Positions 17,987-28,454 of a DNA stretch of 64,000 bases are shown piece after piece (position 1 is the first letter of the stretch; every line of letters starts with the position of its first letter). Both the position numbers and the translations under genes were made by a program. Source of the DNA: Pseudomonas sp. S30 (lineage in GTDB: Bacteria; Pseudomonadota; Gammaproteobacteria; Pseudomonadales; Pseudomonadaceae); contig NZ_JACVTO010000008.1 in the NCBI RefSeq assembly GCF_016518545.1, positions 124,001 to 188,000 on the forward strand, in the 5' to 3' direction. The notes under the pieces are model-generated. The model had not been told where the DNA came from. It saw nothing but the letters and a program-made list of their open reading frames with translations, and did not search any database.

Positions 17987-18694
17987 CTACACCGCCGCGA
18001 GCACCAGGTGCAGGTAGCGAGAAAGGATCGCGAGCGTCTGCTCTTGCGCCTGCGGATCACCCGCAGCGAGCAGGCCCTGATATTCCATCTGCTCGATGAT
18101 GGCCGTCAACACCAGCGCATCCTGCCGTGGTTCCCTGGAGCCGACCACTTCGAGCATCTGCCAGGCACCGTGCAGCAGGATCTGCTCATGGGCATGCACC
18201 AGGTCGGCAAGACGCGGATTGAGCAAGGCTTCCTGGCGGAAGGCCTGTTCGGCCATGAGAAAATCGCGGCGGCCGTGCAGTTGGCGGATGACGTAGTCGG
18301 CGGTCATCCGCGCGACCTCGTCGGCCAGGCGCGCGCGCGACAAGGCGCTGCTGTCACCCTGGGCCAGCAGCGCGCGCAGCACGCCTTCGGTGTTGCTCCA
18401 CAGCTTGGCCATGTACGCGGCACTGCGCTCAACGTACTGGGCGAAGGCATCGGCAAGCAAGTCCTCGATGTCCTTGAAGTAGTAGGTGGTAGCCGACAAC
18501 GGCACCCCGGCCTCGGCCGCCACGGCGCGGTGGCGCACGCCGCGCACGCCGTCACGCACGACGATGCGCATGGCGGCGTCGAGGATCTGCTGGCGGCGTT
18601 GCTCGCTGCCCTGGCGACTGGCCTTGCGGCCCTGGTACTGGACACTCTGGGCGACCGCACTGGCCACGCCGGCGGCGCCTGGTTGGGAGGACAC
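17987..18694 (-). CDS. TetR-family transcriptional regulator
   Basis: A 235-aa regulator with an N-terminal helix-turn-helix: RRQQILDAAMRIVVRDGV then AVAAEAGVPLSATTYYFKDIEDLL. The C-terminal domain is helical. I chose the GTG at 18694 because GAGG lies 8 nt upstream and the product starts MSSQPG; an ATG at 18778 would need to be read through the lysS terminator. It lies upstream of the lipoprotein and QEGLA genes, which could be its targets; that link is inference. Confidence 0.87.
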   Translation of the reverse strand: MSSQPGAAGVASAVAQSVQYQGRKASRQGSEQRRQQILDAAMRIVVRDGVRGVRHRAVAAEAGVPLSATTYYFKDIEDLLADAFAQYVERSAAYMAKLWSNTEGVLRALLAQGDSSALSRARLADEVARMTADYVIRQLHGRRDFLMAEQAFRQEALLNPRLADLVHAHEQILLHGAWQMLEVVGSREPRQDALVLTAIIEQMEYQGLLAAGDPQAQEQTLAILSRYLHLVLAAV

Positions 18695-18705
18695 GTTGCA
18701 GACCT

Positions 18706-18738
18706 CGGCAGAAATAGAAAAGCGGCATGGCTGCCGCT
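18706..18738 (-). terminator. Terminator downstream of lysS
   Basis: AGCGGCA-TGGC-TGCCGCT is followed on the minus strand by TTTCTATTTC. A second GC hairpin (GCAGCGGC/GCCGCTGC, 18796-18816) lies just after the lysS stop codon. Confidence 0.72.
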
Positions 18739-18822
18739 CGAGCACAGATGCGGGCTCGCCGTGCTGAAACGACGTCACCCGCCATGGGCCATGGCGCAGC
18801 GGCGCTGGGCCGCTGCGACGGG

Positions 18823-20325
<1,503 letters not shown>

Positions 20326-20372
20326 GTCGTCATTGGTTCCATCAGGTATTCAGTGCCCCTTGGGGCAGGCCA

Positions 20373-20399
20373 CGCGATGCCGGCAGGCTCGGCATCGCG
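20373..20399. repeat. Inverted repeat in the prfB-lysS spacer
   Basis: CGCGATGCCG and CGGCATCGCG form a perfect 10-bp stem with a 7-nt loop. A smaller GCCCC/GGGGC hairpin precedes it at about 20355-20366. No T-run follows, so it is more likely an RNA processing or stability element than a full terminator. Confidence 0.45.
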
Positions 20400-20414
20400 G
20401 CGAGGGTGGGCGGA

Positions 20415-21510
20415 TCAGAGGCCCTGCTTGAGGCTCGCTTCCAGGTACTGGTCGAGGTCGCCGTCCAGCACTTTCTGGCAGTCGCTGCGCTCCACGCCCG
20501 TACGCAGGTCCTTGATGCGCGAGTCGTCGAGCACGTACGAACGGATCTGGTGACCCCAGCCGATGTCCGACTTGCTGTCCTCGAGCGCCTGCGAGGCCGC
20601 GTTACGCTTCTGCATTTCCAGCTCGTACAACTTGGCCCGCAGCATCTTCATGGCGGTGTCCTTGTTGGCGTGCTGGGAGCGTTCGTTCTGGCACGCCACC
20701 ACGGTGTTGGTCGGCACGTGGGTGATACGCACCGCCGAGTCGGTGGTGTTGACGTGCTGGCCGCCGGCGCCGGAGGAACGGTAGGTGTCGATGCGCAGGT
20801 CCGACGGGTTGATCTCGATTTCCACCTTGTCGTCGATCTCGGGCGAGACGAACACCGCCGAGAACGAGGTGTGACGGCGCGCGCCGGAGTCGAACGGGCT
20901 CTTGCGCACCAGGCGGTGCACGCCGATCTCGGTGCGCAGCCAGCCAAAGGCGTATTCACCCTTGATGTGCACGGTCGCGCCCTTGATCCCGGCGACCTCG
21001 CCCTCGGACAGCTCGATGATGGTGGCGTCGAAACCACGCTTGTCGGCCCAGCGCAGGTACATGCGCAGCAGGATGTTGGCCCAGTCCTGCGCTTCGGTGC
21101 CGCCGGAGCCGGCCTGGATGTCCAGGTAGGCGTTGTTCATGTCCATCTCGCCACTGAACATGCGTCGGAACTCGAGCTTGGCGAGGGATTCTTCCAGGCC
21201 TTCGAGTTCGCCGATGACATCGTCGACGGCGCCATCGTCACCTTCCTCGACGGCCATGTCGAGCAGGTCCTTGCAGTCGGCCAGGCCACCGGACAGCTTG
21301 TCCAGGGTCTCGACCACCTGGGCCAGCATGGCACGCTCGCGGCCCAGGGCCTGGGCATACTCGGGCTTGTTCCAGACGGCGGCGTCTTCCAGCTCGCGGT
21401 TGACTTCGATCAGACGATCAGCTTTGTGATCGTAGTCAAAGATACCCCCGAATGGACTGGGAGCGTTCGGTGAGGTCCTTGATGGTGTTGAGGATCGGTT
21501 GGATTTCCAT
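20415..21510 (-). CDS. prfB: Peptide chain release factor RF2 (programmed +1 frameshift)
   Basis: RF2 releases peptides at UGA and UAA. Translation starts at ATG 21510, reads 24 codons ending GYL, meets an in-frame TGA (21438-21436), shifts +1 and continues as [12 protein letters not shown] to the stop at 20415, giving 364 aa. The coding join is complement of 21510-21439 and 21437-20415. The stop-recognition tripeptide SPF (KSPFDSG) and catalytic GGQ ([10 protein letters not shown]) are both present, confirming RF2 rather than RF1. lysS follows. Confidence 0.97.
21436..21450 (-). promoter_or_regulatory. prfB autoregulatory +1 frameshift site
   Basis: On the coding strand the site reads CGG GGG TAT CTT TGA C: a G-rich Shine-Dalgarno-like stretch, the slippery CTT codon and a TGA followed by C. 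Low RF2 slows termination at TGA and favours slippage, restoring RF2, the classic feedback loop. Confidence 0.97.
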
Positions 21511-21550
21511 GGGCGGGCAACTCTCGCGCGAATTCGGTGAAAAGCCCGCG

Positions 21551-21556
21551 AGTATA
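21551..21556 (-). promoter_or_regulatory. Candidate -10 box for prfB
   Basis: TATACT on the minus strand, 41 nt before the prfB ATG. No convincing -35 element at 16-18 bp was found, so this is tentative. Confidence 0.35.
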
Positions 21557-21664
21557 ACCGACTCCGCCGCAGGGCGGCAGACCCGCCGGGCAGTGCTTGC
21601 AGGAAGGGTCGCACACGCCGAGGTCCGTTCGGCGCGTAAGGCGCGGTGCCGAGGGGCCTTTGGC

Positions 21665-22669
21665 TCAGGCGATACCCACCTGGTTGCGACCGCCGTTCTT
21701 GGCCAGGTACAGGCCCTTGTCCGCCGCCGAGATCAGCTGCCGGCAGTGGCTGCCGATCGCCGGCGTCTGAGTGGCCAGGCCGATACTCACGGTCAGGCTG
21801 GCATCGGCTTGCGGCATGCTGTGGGGAATGTTCAGCGCCAGCACGGTCTGGCGCAGTTTCTCGGCGATCAGGCGCGCGCCGCCCGGGGAGGTGTTGGGCA
21901 GCACCAGGGCGAATTCCTCGCCGCCGTAACGCGCCGGCAGGTCGCTGGGCCGCGAGCAGGAGCCGCGGATCGCCTCGGCCACCTGGCGCAGGGCCTCGTC
22001 GCCGGCCAGGTGGCCGAAACTGTCGTTGTAGGCCTTGAAGTAGTCGACGTCGATCATCAGCAAGGACAACAGCTGCTGCTCACGCATGGCCCGGCGCCAC
22101 TCCAGCTCCAGGTACTCGTCGAAATGGCGGCGGTTGGACAACCCGGTCAGGCCGTCGGAGTTCATCAGCCGCTGCAGCATCAGGTTGGTGTCGAGCAGTT
22201 GCTGCTGGCTGACGCGCAGGGCTCGGTAGGCTTCGTCGCGCTGCAACAGTGTGAGGTAGGAGCGCGAGTGGTAGCGGATGCGCGCCACCAGCTCGATGGT
22301 GTCCGGCAGCTTGACCAGGTAATCGTTGGCCCCGGCGGCGAACGCCGCGCTCTTGACCAAGGGGTCCTCCTTGGTCGAGAGCACGATGATCGGGATGTCC
22401 TGGGTCGCCGGGTTGTTGCGGTATTCGCGTACCAGGGTCAGGCCATCCAGGCCAGGCATGATCAGGTCCTGCAGGATCACCGTGGGCTTGATGCGCATCG
22501 CCTGCGCCACGGCCTGGTGCGGATCGGCGCAGAAATGGAAGTCGATATTGTCTTCCTGGGACAACCCACGCCGCACGGCCTCGCCGATCATCGCCTGGTC
22601 GTCGACCAGCAGCACCATGGCCGCGCCTTCGTTGATCGTCGTGAAACCTTCGATCGGTAGATCACTCAT
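21665..22669 (-). CDS. wspR: WspR diguanylate cyclase response regulator
   Basis: WspR makes cyclic di-GMP when phosphorylated by WspE and so drives biofilm matrix production on surface contact. The 334-aa protein has an N-terminal receiver domain (about residues 18-135; phospho-acceptor Asp68 in [11 protein letters not shown]) and a C-terminal GGDEF domain with active-site GGEEF (249-253). The inhibitory I-site RxxD (Arg240-Asp243) is five residues upstream, as needed for product feedback. It is the last wsp gene, 51 bp after wspF. Confidence 0.97.
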   Translation of the reverse strand: MSDLPIEGFTTINEGAAMVLLVDDQAMIGEAVRRGLSQEDNIDFHFCADPHQAVAQAMRIKPTVILQDLIMPGLDGLTLVREYRNNPATQDIPIIVLSTKEDPLVKSAAFAAGANDYLVKLPDTIELVARIRYHSRSYLTLLQRDEAYRALRVSQQQLLDTNLMLQRLMNSDGLTGLSNRRHFDEYLELEWRRAMREQQLLSLLMIDVDYFKAYNDSFGHLAGDEALRQVAEAIRGSCSRPSDLPARYGGEEFALVLPNTSPGGARLIAEKLRQTVLALNIPHSMPQADASLTVSIGLATQTPAIGSHCRQLISAADKGLYLAKNGGRNQVGIA

Positions 22670-22720
22670 CTGTATTCACCAGATCACTACCGACCAGGCG
22701 GCGTGACTCAACACATGTCG

Positions 22721-23734
22721 TCATTTCGGAAAGATGTCCACTAGTCGGCTGGCGATCCGCTCCAGCGGCCGGATCTCCACCGCGGCCTGGATCGCGGCCG
22801 CCGCCTTGGGCATGCCATATACCGCACTGCTCTGCTGGTCCTGGGCGATGGTCAGAAAGCCCTGCTCGCGCATCAGCTTCAGGCCCTGGGCACCGTCGCG
22901 GCCCATGCCGGTCAGCAGTACGCCCACCGCTTCGCTGCGCCAGAACCGCGCCACGCTCTCGAAGAACACATCGATCGAGGGGCGGTAGATTTCGTTGACC
23001 GGCTCGGCGGTGTACGCCAACTGGCCGTTTTGCAACAGTCTGATGTGATGGTTGGTGCCTGCCAACAGCACCTGGCCCGGCTGCGGGGGCTCTCCCTCGC
23101 GCGCCAGCCGCACCGGCAGGCCGGATACCCCGCTGAGCCACTCGGCCATGCCGGCGGCAAAGACCTGGTCGACATGCTGGACCAGCACGATGGCCGCCGG
23201 AAAATCCCGGGGCAGCCCCTTGAGCAGCACCTCCAGCGCCGCCGGCCCACCGGCGGACGAGCCGATCGCGACCAGCCCGCTGCGGGCCGCGGTGCTGCGC
23301 GCCGGTGCCGCCACCGAGCGTGCCGCACTGGAACGCTGCTGGCCGATCAGCCAACCGATGTTGAGGATCTTGCGCAACAAGGGCGCGGCCGCCTCGCGCG
23401 CATCCCCCCCACCCAGTGCCGGCGTGTCCACCACATCCAGCGCGCCGTGGCCCATCGCCTCGAACACGCGATGGACATTCTGCTTGCGGTCCACGGTGAC
23501 GATGACGATCGCACAAGGCGACTCCGCCATGATCCGCCGCGTCGCCTCGACCCCATCCATGACCGGCATGATCAGGTCCATGAGGATCAGGTCGGGTGTC
23601 TGCTCGGCACACTTGTGCACCGCTTGCTCGCCGTTGCCTGCCACCCACACCACCTCATGGGCCGGCTCGAAGGCCAAGGCGCGACGCAAGGCTTCCACAG
23701 CCATGGGCATGTCATTGACGATGGCGATCTTCAT
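22721..23734 (-). CDS. wspF: WspF methylesterase (CheB-like)
   Basis: WspF demethylates the WspA receptor and resets the system; its loss is known in other pseudomonads to give wrinkly, high c-di-GMP colonies. The 337-aa protein has a receiver domain (Asp53 in LMDLIMPVMDG) and a C-terminal CheB esterase domain with nucleophile Ser160 in IGSSAGGP, His187 in VQHVD and the acidic GMGRDGAQGL loop. All catalytic residues are intact, so the pathway should be under normal restraint. Its ATG overlaps the wspE stop by 4 nt. Confidence 0.96.
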   Translation of the reverse strand: MKIAIVNDMPMAVEALRRALAFEPAHEVVWVAGNGEQAVHKCAEQTPDLILMDLIMPVMDGVEATRRIMAESPCAIVIVTVDRKQNVHRVFEAMGHGALDVVDTPALGGGDAREAAAPLLRKILNIGWLIGQQRSSAARSVAAPARSTAARSGLVAIGSSAGGPAALEVLLKGLPRDFPAAIVLVQHVDQVFAAGMAEWLSGVSGLPVRLAREGEPPQPGQVLLAGTNHHIRLLQNGQLAYTAEPVNEIYRPSIDVFFESVARFWRSEAVGVLLTGMGRDGAQGLKLMREQGFLTIAQDQQSSAVYGMPKAAAAIQAAVEIRPLERIASRLVDIFPK

Positions 23735-26007
23735 CCCTGTGCACCTCCGATCAACTCTACGACGGCTTCCAGAAGCGCGTCGTCGTGGAAGCTGGCTTTG
23801 GCCAGATAATAGTCGGCACCTGCATCCAGTCCACGACGACGGTCTTCTTCCCTGTCCTTGTAGGACACCACCATCACCGGTAACGACTGCAACCGGCTGT
23901 CGCGGCGCACCAGGGTCACCAGTTCGATGCCGTCCATGCGCGGCATGTCGATGTCGGTGATCAACAGGTCGAAGTCTTCCCCGCGCAGGGCGTTCCAGCC
24001 GTCCATGCCGTCGACCGCCACCGCCACCTCATAGCCGCGGGTGCCGAGCAGCTTGCGCTGCAGCTCTCGCACGGTGAGCGAGTCGTCGACCACCAGCACG
24101 CGCTTGCGCGCCACGCCCCGGCCTTTCCCGGTGCCGCGCTCGATGCGCTCCAGGCGTCCGGTGCTGAGCAGCTTGTCCACCGAGCGCAGCAGGTCCTCCA
24201 CATCGATGATCAGCACCACCGAGCCATCGTCGAGCAATGCCCCCGAGGAAATGTCCTGGACCTTGCCCAGGCGCGGATCCAGCGGCATGACCACCAGCAC
24301 CCGCTCGCCGATCAGGCGCTCGACCGCCACGCCATAGAGCTGCTCGCCCTCGCGGATGACCACCACGCGCAGGCTGTCCGCCTCGCCCTGGGGGGCCGGG
24401 CGGTTGAGCAATTGGCTGGCGGCGACCAGGCCGATGTGCTGCCCTTCGTGCCAGAAATGCTGGCGGCCCTCGATCTGCACGATCGACTGCGCGGGAACGT
24501 CCAGGGTCCGCTCGATATGCGCCAGCGGGAACGCGTAGGCTTCGGCGCCGACCTCGACCACCAGGCTGCGCACCACCGACAACGTCAACGGTACCTCGAT
24601 ATGGAAGCAGCAGCCCTGCCCGGGCGTCTGCGTGAGCTCGATCGAGCCGCGCAGTTCGCGCACCATGTGCTGCACAGCGTCCAGGCCTACGCCGCGACCG
24701 GACACCTCGGTGACCTGCTCGCGCAGGCTGAAGCCGGGCAGGAAGAGGAAGCTGAGCAGCTCCGCCTCGCTCATCTGCGCCACGGTCTCGGCCGGCGACA
24801 GGGCGCGCTCGACGATGCTGCGGCGCAGCCGCTCCAGGTCGATGCCGGCGCCATCGTCGACCAGTTCCAGCACCAGCAGCCCGGCCTGATGGGCCGCGCG
24901 CAAGCGCAGCGAGCCGTCGATGGGCTTGCCGGCCGCCACGCGCCGTTCGGGAGACTCGATGCCGTGATCGACCGCGTTGCGCAACAGGTGCGTCAACGGC
25001 GCATCCAGACGCTCGAGAACGTCCCGGTCGACCTGGGTCTTCTCCCCTTCCACCTGCAACTGCACCTGCTTGCCCAGCGACCGCCCGAGGTCGCGCACCA
25101 TGCGGCTCTGGCCGGTCAGCACATCGGCGAACGGGCGCATGCGGCAGGCCAGGGCCGTGTCGTACAGCAGTTGGGCACGCTGGGTGGCCTGCCAGCCGAA
25201 TTCGTCGAGGTCGGCCGCCTGCTGTTGCAGGATCTGCTGGGTCTCGCCCAGCAGCCTCTGGGTCTGGGCGAGGGCCTCGAGCACCTCGGCACTCTGGCCG
25301 CTGCCTTCGAGCTGACCGCGCAGGCCGTCAAGGGCGCGCATGCCTTGGCCATGCATGCGCTTGAGGCGTTGCAGGGTCGCCAGGTAGGGCTTGAGCCGCT
25401 GGGTTTCGACCAGCGACTTGCTCGACAGGTCGAGCAGGCTGTTCAAGCGATCGGCGGTGACCCGCAGGACCCGCTCGCCCCCTTCGCCGCCACGCCTGGC
25501 CTGGCGGGCGGAGGACACGGGCTCGGCGTCGGCTTCGACTTCGCCCGGCCGCTCCGACGGCAGGGGTTGTGCCGGGGGCGTGGCGACCGATGCGCTCGGC
25601 GCCTGCGCGATGGCACTGGCGGGGTCGAGCAGCGCCGCCATCTGGGCGAGAAACGCCGCGACGCCAGCCTCGCCCTGGGGGTCACCCGGCGTCGCGATGC
25701 GCATCAGCAGGTCGGTGCCCTGCAGCAGCGCGTCGATGTGCTCCGGGCGCAGCAGCAGGCGGTGTTCCTGGGCGGCCACCAGGCAGTCTTCCATCACATG
25801 GGCCACGCTCACCCCGGCATCGATGCCAACGATGCGCGCGGCACCCTTGAGCGAGTGCGCCGCGCGCATGCACGCCTCGAGCTGGTCGGCCTGGGCCGGG
25901 TTGCGCTCCAGCGCCAGCAGACCTGCGCTGAGCACCTGGGTCTGGGCCTCGGCTTCGAGGCTGAACAGTTCGAGCAGGGAGGCATCGCGCATTTGCTCGG
26001 GGGTCAT
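23731..26007 (-). CDS. wspE: WspE hybrid histidine kinase (CheA-CheY fusion)
   Basis: WspE autophosphorylates and passes phosphate to WspR and WspF. The 758-aa protein has an N-terminal Hpt domain (His51 in AAHSLKGAARIVG), a CheA dimerisation and HATPase region (N-box HLLRNAVDHGIE, then VDDGAGIDLERL and SGRGVGLDAV), a CheW-like domain, and a C-terminal receiver domain (about 635-755, LLITDIDMPRMDG). The ATG at 26007 overlaps the wspD stop by 4 nt, which decides the start over an upstream in-frame ATG at 26076. Confidence 0.96.
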   Translation of the reverse strand: MTPEQMRDASLLELFSLEAEAQTQVLSAGLLALERNPAQADQLEACMRAAHSLKGAARIVGIDAGVSVAHVMEDCLVAAQEHRLLLRPEHIDALLQGTDLLMRIATPGDPQGEAGVAAFLAQMAALLDPASAIAQAPSASVATPPAQPLPSERPGEVEADAEPVSSARQARRGGEGGERVLRVTADRLNSLLDLSSKSLVETQRLKPYLATLQRLKRMHGQGMRALDGLRGQLEGSGQSAEVLEALAQTQRLLGETQQILQQQAADLDEFGWQATQRAQLLYDTALACRMRPFADVLTGQSRMVRDLGRSLGKQVQLQVEGEKTQVDRDVLERLDAPLTHLLRNAVDHGIESPERRVAAGKPIDGSLRLRAAHQAGLLVLELVDDGAGIDLERLRRSIVERALSPAETVAQMSEAELLSFLFLPGFSLREQVTEVSGRGVGLDAVQHMVRELRGSIELTQTPGQGCCFHIEVPLTLSVVRSLVVEVGAEAYAFPLAHIERTLDVPAQSIVQIEGRQHFWHEGQHIGLVAASQLLNRPAPQGEADSLRVVVIREGEQLYGVAVERLIGERVLVVMPLDPRLGKVQDISSGALLDDGSVVLIIDVEDLLRSVDKLLSTGRLERIERGTGKGRGVARKRVLVVDDSLTVRELQRKLLGTRGYEVAVAVDGMDGWNALRGEDFDLLITDIDMPRMDGIELVTLVRRDSRLQSLPVMVVSYKDREEDRRRGLDAGADYYLAKASFHDDALLEAVVELIGGAQG

Positions 26008-26669
26008 GACAGGCTCCGCTTCACGGCACCAAGCAGCTGCTGCTCGTCCAGCACGCGCACGCTGCGACCGCGCCACTGCAACACCGCCAGGGTGAACTGA
26101 TGCGCCTCGCGCTCGACAGGCTCGAGCGCCAGTTGCAGGCGATGGATGCCGTCGACCTCATCGACCGCCAGCACCACCGGCCCGCCGTCGGCCGCCAGAA
26201 TCAGCATGCGCGGTATCACGCGGGCGGAGCGCTCGTTGCCTTCGGTCACCGGCATGCCCAGCAGTTCGGCGAACGACAGGCACGGCACTAGGGCACCGCG
26301 CACGTTGACCACGCCTTGCAGCGTGCGCGAACGCTGATGAGGCAAGGCATGCACCGCCAGCAAAGGCTCGATCTCGACCAGGCAGGCCGTGGCCAGGGCC
26401 AGCCATTCCTCGCCCAGCCGGCACAGCAGCATGGAGCGGCCGAGCGCTGCGGGCTCGACCGGCGGGGCGTCGACCTGCTCGTCCGACACCAGGCTATAGC
26501 GGTCGAGCAGACGCGTCGCGGCGGCAGCATGCACCTCGCAGTTGCGGCAGTGAATATGCCGCTCCAGCAACGGGCACTCCTTGTTGCCATGCACGCCGAT
26601 GCGGTTCCAGCAATCGTCGATGGCGTCATGGGCCTGGGCAATCAAGGCCATCGCCGGCTCATCGCTCAT
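26004..26669 (-). CDS. wspD: WspD CheW-like coupling protein
   Basis: WspD links the receptor WspA to the kinase WspE. The 221-aa protein has a C-terminal CheW domain (about residues 75-215: LCRLGEEWLALATACLVEI, VVNVRGALVPCLSFAELL) preceded by an N-terminal extension with a cysteine/histidine cluster (Cys20, Cys32, His38, His40, Cys41, Cys44, His47). The cluster is absent from WspB and could bind a metal or cofactor; its role is unknown to me. It overlaps wspC upstream and wspE downstream by 4 nt each. Confidence 0.95.
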   Translation of the reverse strand: MSDEPAMALIAQAHDAIDDCWNRIGVHGNKECPLLERHIHCRNCEVHAAAATRLLDRYSLVSDEQVDAPPVEPAALGRSMLLCRLGEEWLALATACLVEIEPLLAVHALPHQRSRTLQGVVNVRGALVPCLSFAELLGMPVTEGNERSARVIPRMLILAADGGPVVLAVDEVDGIHRLQLALEPVEREAHQFTLAVLQWRGRSVRVLDEQQLLGAVKRSLS

Positions 26670-27931
26670 CCTTCAGCCTCCCGGTCCGATTTTGCCGCAC
26701 GCGCCTGCAGCCGGCGGGCACCGGCGACATCACCTTGGGAAGCGAGCAATGCGGCCAGATGCATCAGCGCCTCGGTATGCTGGGGCTCCAGATACAAGGC
26801 CTTGCGATAGTGCTTGAGCGCCTCGCCGGCATCGCCCTGGGTATCGCTGAGCAGGCCCAGCCAGTAGTAGACCTGCGCCTTGGGTGCGAACTGCCGCAGG
26901 TAGCGCTCGCAACTGGCGCGCGCCTGCTCGCTGGCACCACTGTTGGCCAGCTGCGCGATGCTGGCCAGCAACTCGGCCTCGTCCGAGCGGACCTCGTTCG
27001 CCACGGGCGGCGCAGGGCGCGCGGGCGGGGCGGCAGGTACCCGCACAATCTGCGGCGGCATCAGGCGCGGCGGTGGTGGGACGACCGTGGCGCTGCGAGC
27101 GACCGGCGCGGCCAGCAGTGGCGGCGGCGTGTCGCAAGGCGACTGGCGAACGTAGGCGAACGATTGCGCAATGCCCAGCGGGCGCATGCCCAGACGCGCC
27201 AGCAGGCTGCCTTCGGCCGGCCCGATGAACAACACGCCGCTGTCATGCAGCAGGTGCTTGAGCACTTCGAAGACACGCTGTTGGGTGGGCAGGTCGAAAT
27301 AGATCAGCAGGTTGCGACAGAACACGATGTCGTAGAGCCCGTTGCGCGAGCGCAGCGCCGTGTCCAGCACATTGGCCGTTTCCAGGCTGACTTGGCGGCG
27401 CACCCGCTCGTGCAGCTCGAAACCCTCGGCGACGGCGTCGAAGTGCCGGTCGCGGAACGCCAGGTCGATGCCGCGAAAGGAATTGCGTCCATACACTGCC
27501 CGCGCTGCACGGGCGATCGAACTCGGGCTGATATCCATGGCATCGACACGGAAGCTGCTCGGCGCGATACCGGCGTCCAGCAGCGCCATGGAGATCGAGT
27601 AAGGCTCTTCGCCGGTCGAGCACGGCAGGCTCAGCACGCGCAGCACGCCCCCTGCCCCGCGCTCGGCCAGACGCTTGCGCGCCAGCGTGGCCACGGCAGA
27701 GAACGACTCCGGATAACGAAAGAACCAGGTCTCCGGCACGATCACCGCCTCGATCAGCGCCTGCTGTTCCTCCACCGACTGCTGCAGGTGCAGCCAGTAA
27801 TCGTCCAGATCATCGGCGGCCGAGGCCTCGCAGCGCTGGCGCAGGGCCCGTTCGACCATCGAGGCGCCGACGGACTCCACGTCCAGGCCAATGCGCTCCT
27901 GCAGGAAGCGGAAGAAGCGGTGCTCGTTCAT
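26666..27931 (-). CDS. wspC: WspC CheR-type methyltransferase with TPR
   Basis: WspC methylates glutamates on WspA using SAM. The 421-aa protein has a CheR N-terminal helical domain, the catalytic domain (about residues 70-260) with ETWFFRYPESF, LSLPCSTGEEPYSIS and FCRNLLIYFD, and a C-terminal segment with tetratricopeptide-like repeats (about 340-410, AKVYYWLGLLSDTQGDAGEA type). A Pro/Ala linker joins them. The start at 27931 overlaps the wspB stop by 4 nt. Confidence 0.95.
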   Translation of the reverse strand: MNEHRFFRFLQERIGLDVESVGASMVERALRQRCEASAADDLDDYWLHLQQSVEEQQALIEAVIVPETWFFRYPESFSAVATLARKRLAERGAGGVLRVLSLPCSTGEEPYSISMALLDAGIAPSSFRVDAMDISPSSIARAARAVYGRNSFRGIDLAFRDRHFDAVAEGFELHERVRRQVSLETANVLDTALRSRNGLYDIVFCRNLLIYFDLPTQQRVFEVLKHLLHDSGVLFIGPAEGSLLARLGMRPLGIAQSFAYVRQSPCDTPPPLLAAPVARSATVVPPPPRLMPPQIVRVPAAPPARPAPPVANEVRSDEAELLASIAQLANSGASEQARASCERYLRQFAPKAQVYYWLGLLSDTQGDAGEALKHYRKALYLEPQHTEALMHLAALLASQGDVAGARRLQARAAKSDREAEG

Positions 27932-28449
27932 CGGGCCTGCTCCGCGCAGTCTTCGGGGAACAGCAACCGGCGTACTTCGTCGGTGAGCAACTGGTTGACC
28001 TCGATGCGTTGCAACAGGCCCTGCTCGTCCTGTCGCACCGGGCCCAGGTAGCGCGCTTCGGCATTGTCCACGCCATAGGGGCGGAACTCGTCGACGCCGC
28101 AGCGCAGGGTGTGCGTGGCCTGCTCCAGCACCAGGCCCAGGGCGTGCTGCGGTCGCTGCGGCTCGCCACGGTAACGTACCAGCACCAGACGCGTGCTGGT
28201 GCGCCGCGGCGCTGGCTTGCCGAGCGTCAGGGCGCACAGGTCGATGACCGGCACCAGCAGGCCCCGGTGACCGAGCACACCGGCTACCCAGGCAGGGGCC
28301 TGGGCGAGGGGCTTGAGCGTGGGCAGCGCCAGCACCTCGATCACCTCCCGCACATCCAGCGCGAAACGCTGCTGGTCGAGCGTGAACTGAAGATACAGCA
28401 CACCCTTGGAGGCGGTGGCGCGCGGCACAGGCGCGTAAGGCTCGCTCAT
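27928..28449 (-). CDS. wspB: WspB CheW-like coupling protein
   Basis: The 173-aa protein is a single CheW domain (LYLQFTLDQQRFALDVREVIEV, then VAGVLGHRGLLVPVIDLCAL) that couples WspA to WspE. It follows wspA by 5 nt and overlaps wspC by 4 nt. It has no N-terminal Cys cluster, unlike WspD. Confidence 0.94.
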   Translation of the reverse strand: MSEPYAPVPRATASKGVLYLQFTLDQQRFALDVREVIEVLALPTLKPLAQAPAWVAGVLGHRGLLVPVIDLCALTLGKPAPRRTSTRLVLVRYRGEPQRPQHALGLVLEQATHTLRCGVDEFRPYGVDNAEARYLGPVRQDEQGLLQRIEVNQLLTDEVRRLLFPEDCAEQAR

Positions 28450-28454
28450 GGTGC

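Noticed and set aside
24412..26100. A 562-codon open frame on the plus strand
   Set aside because: It is antisense to wspE, whose kinase and receiver motifs are intact.
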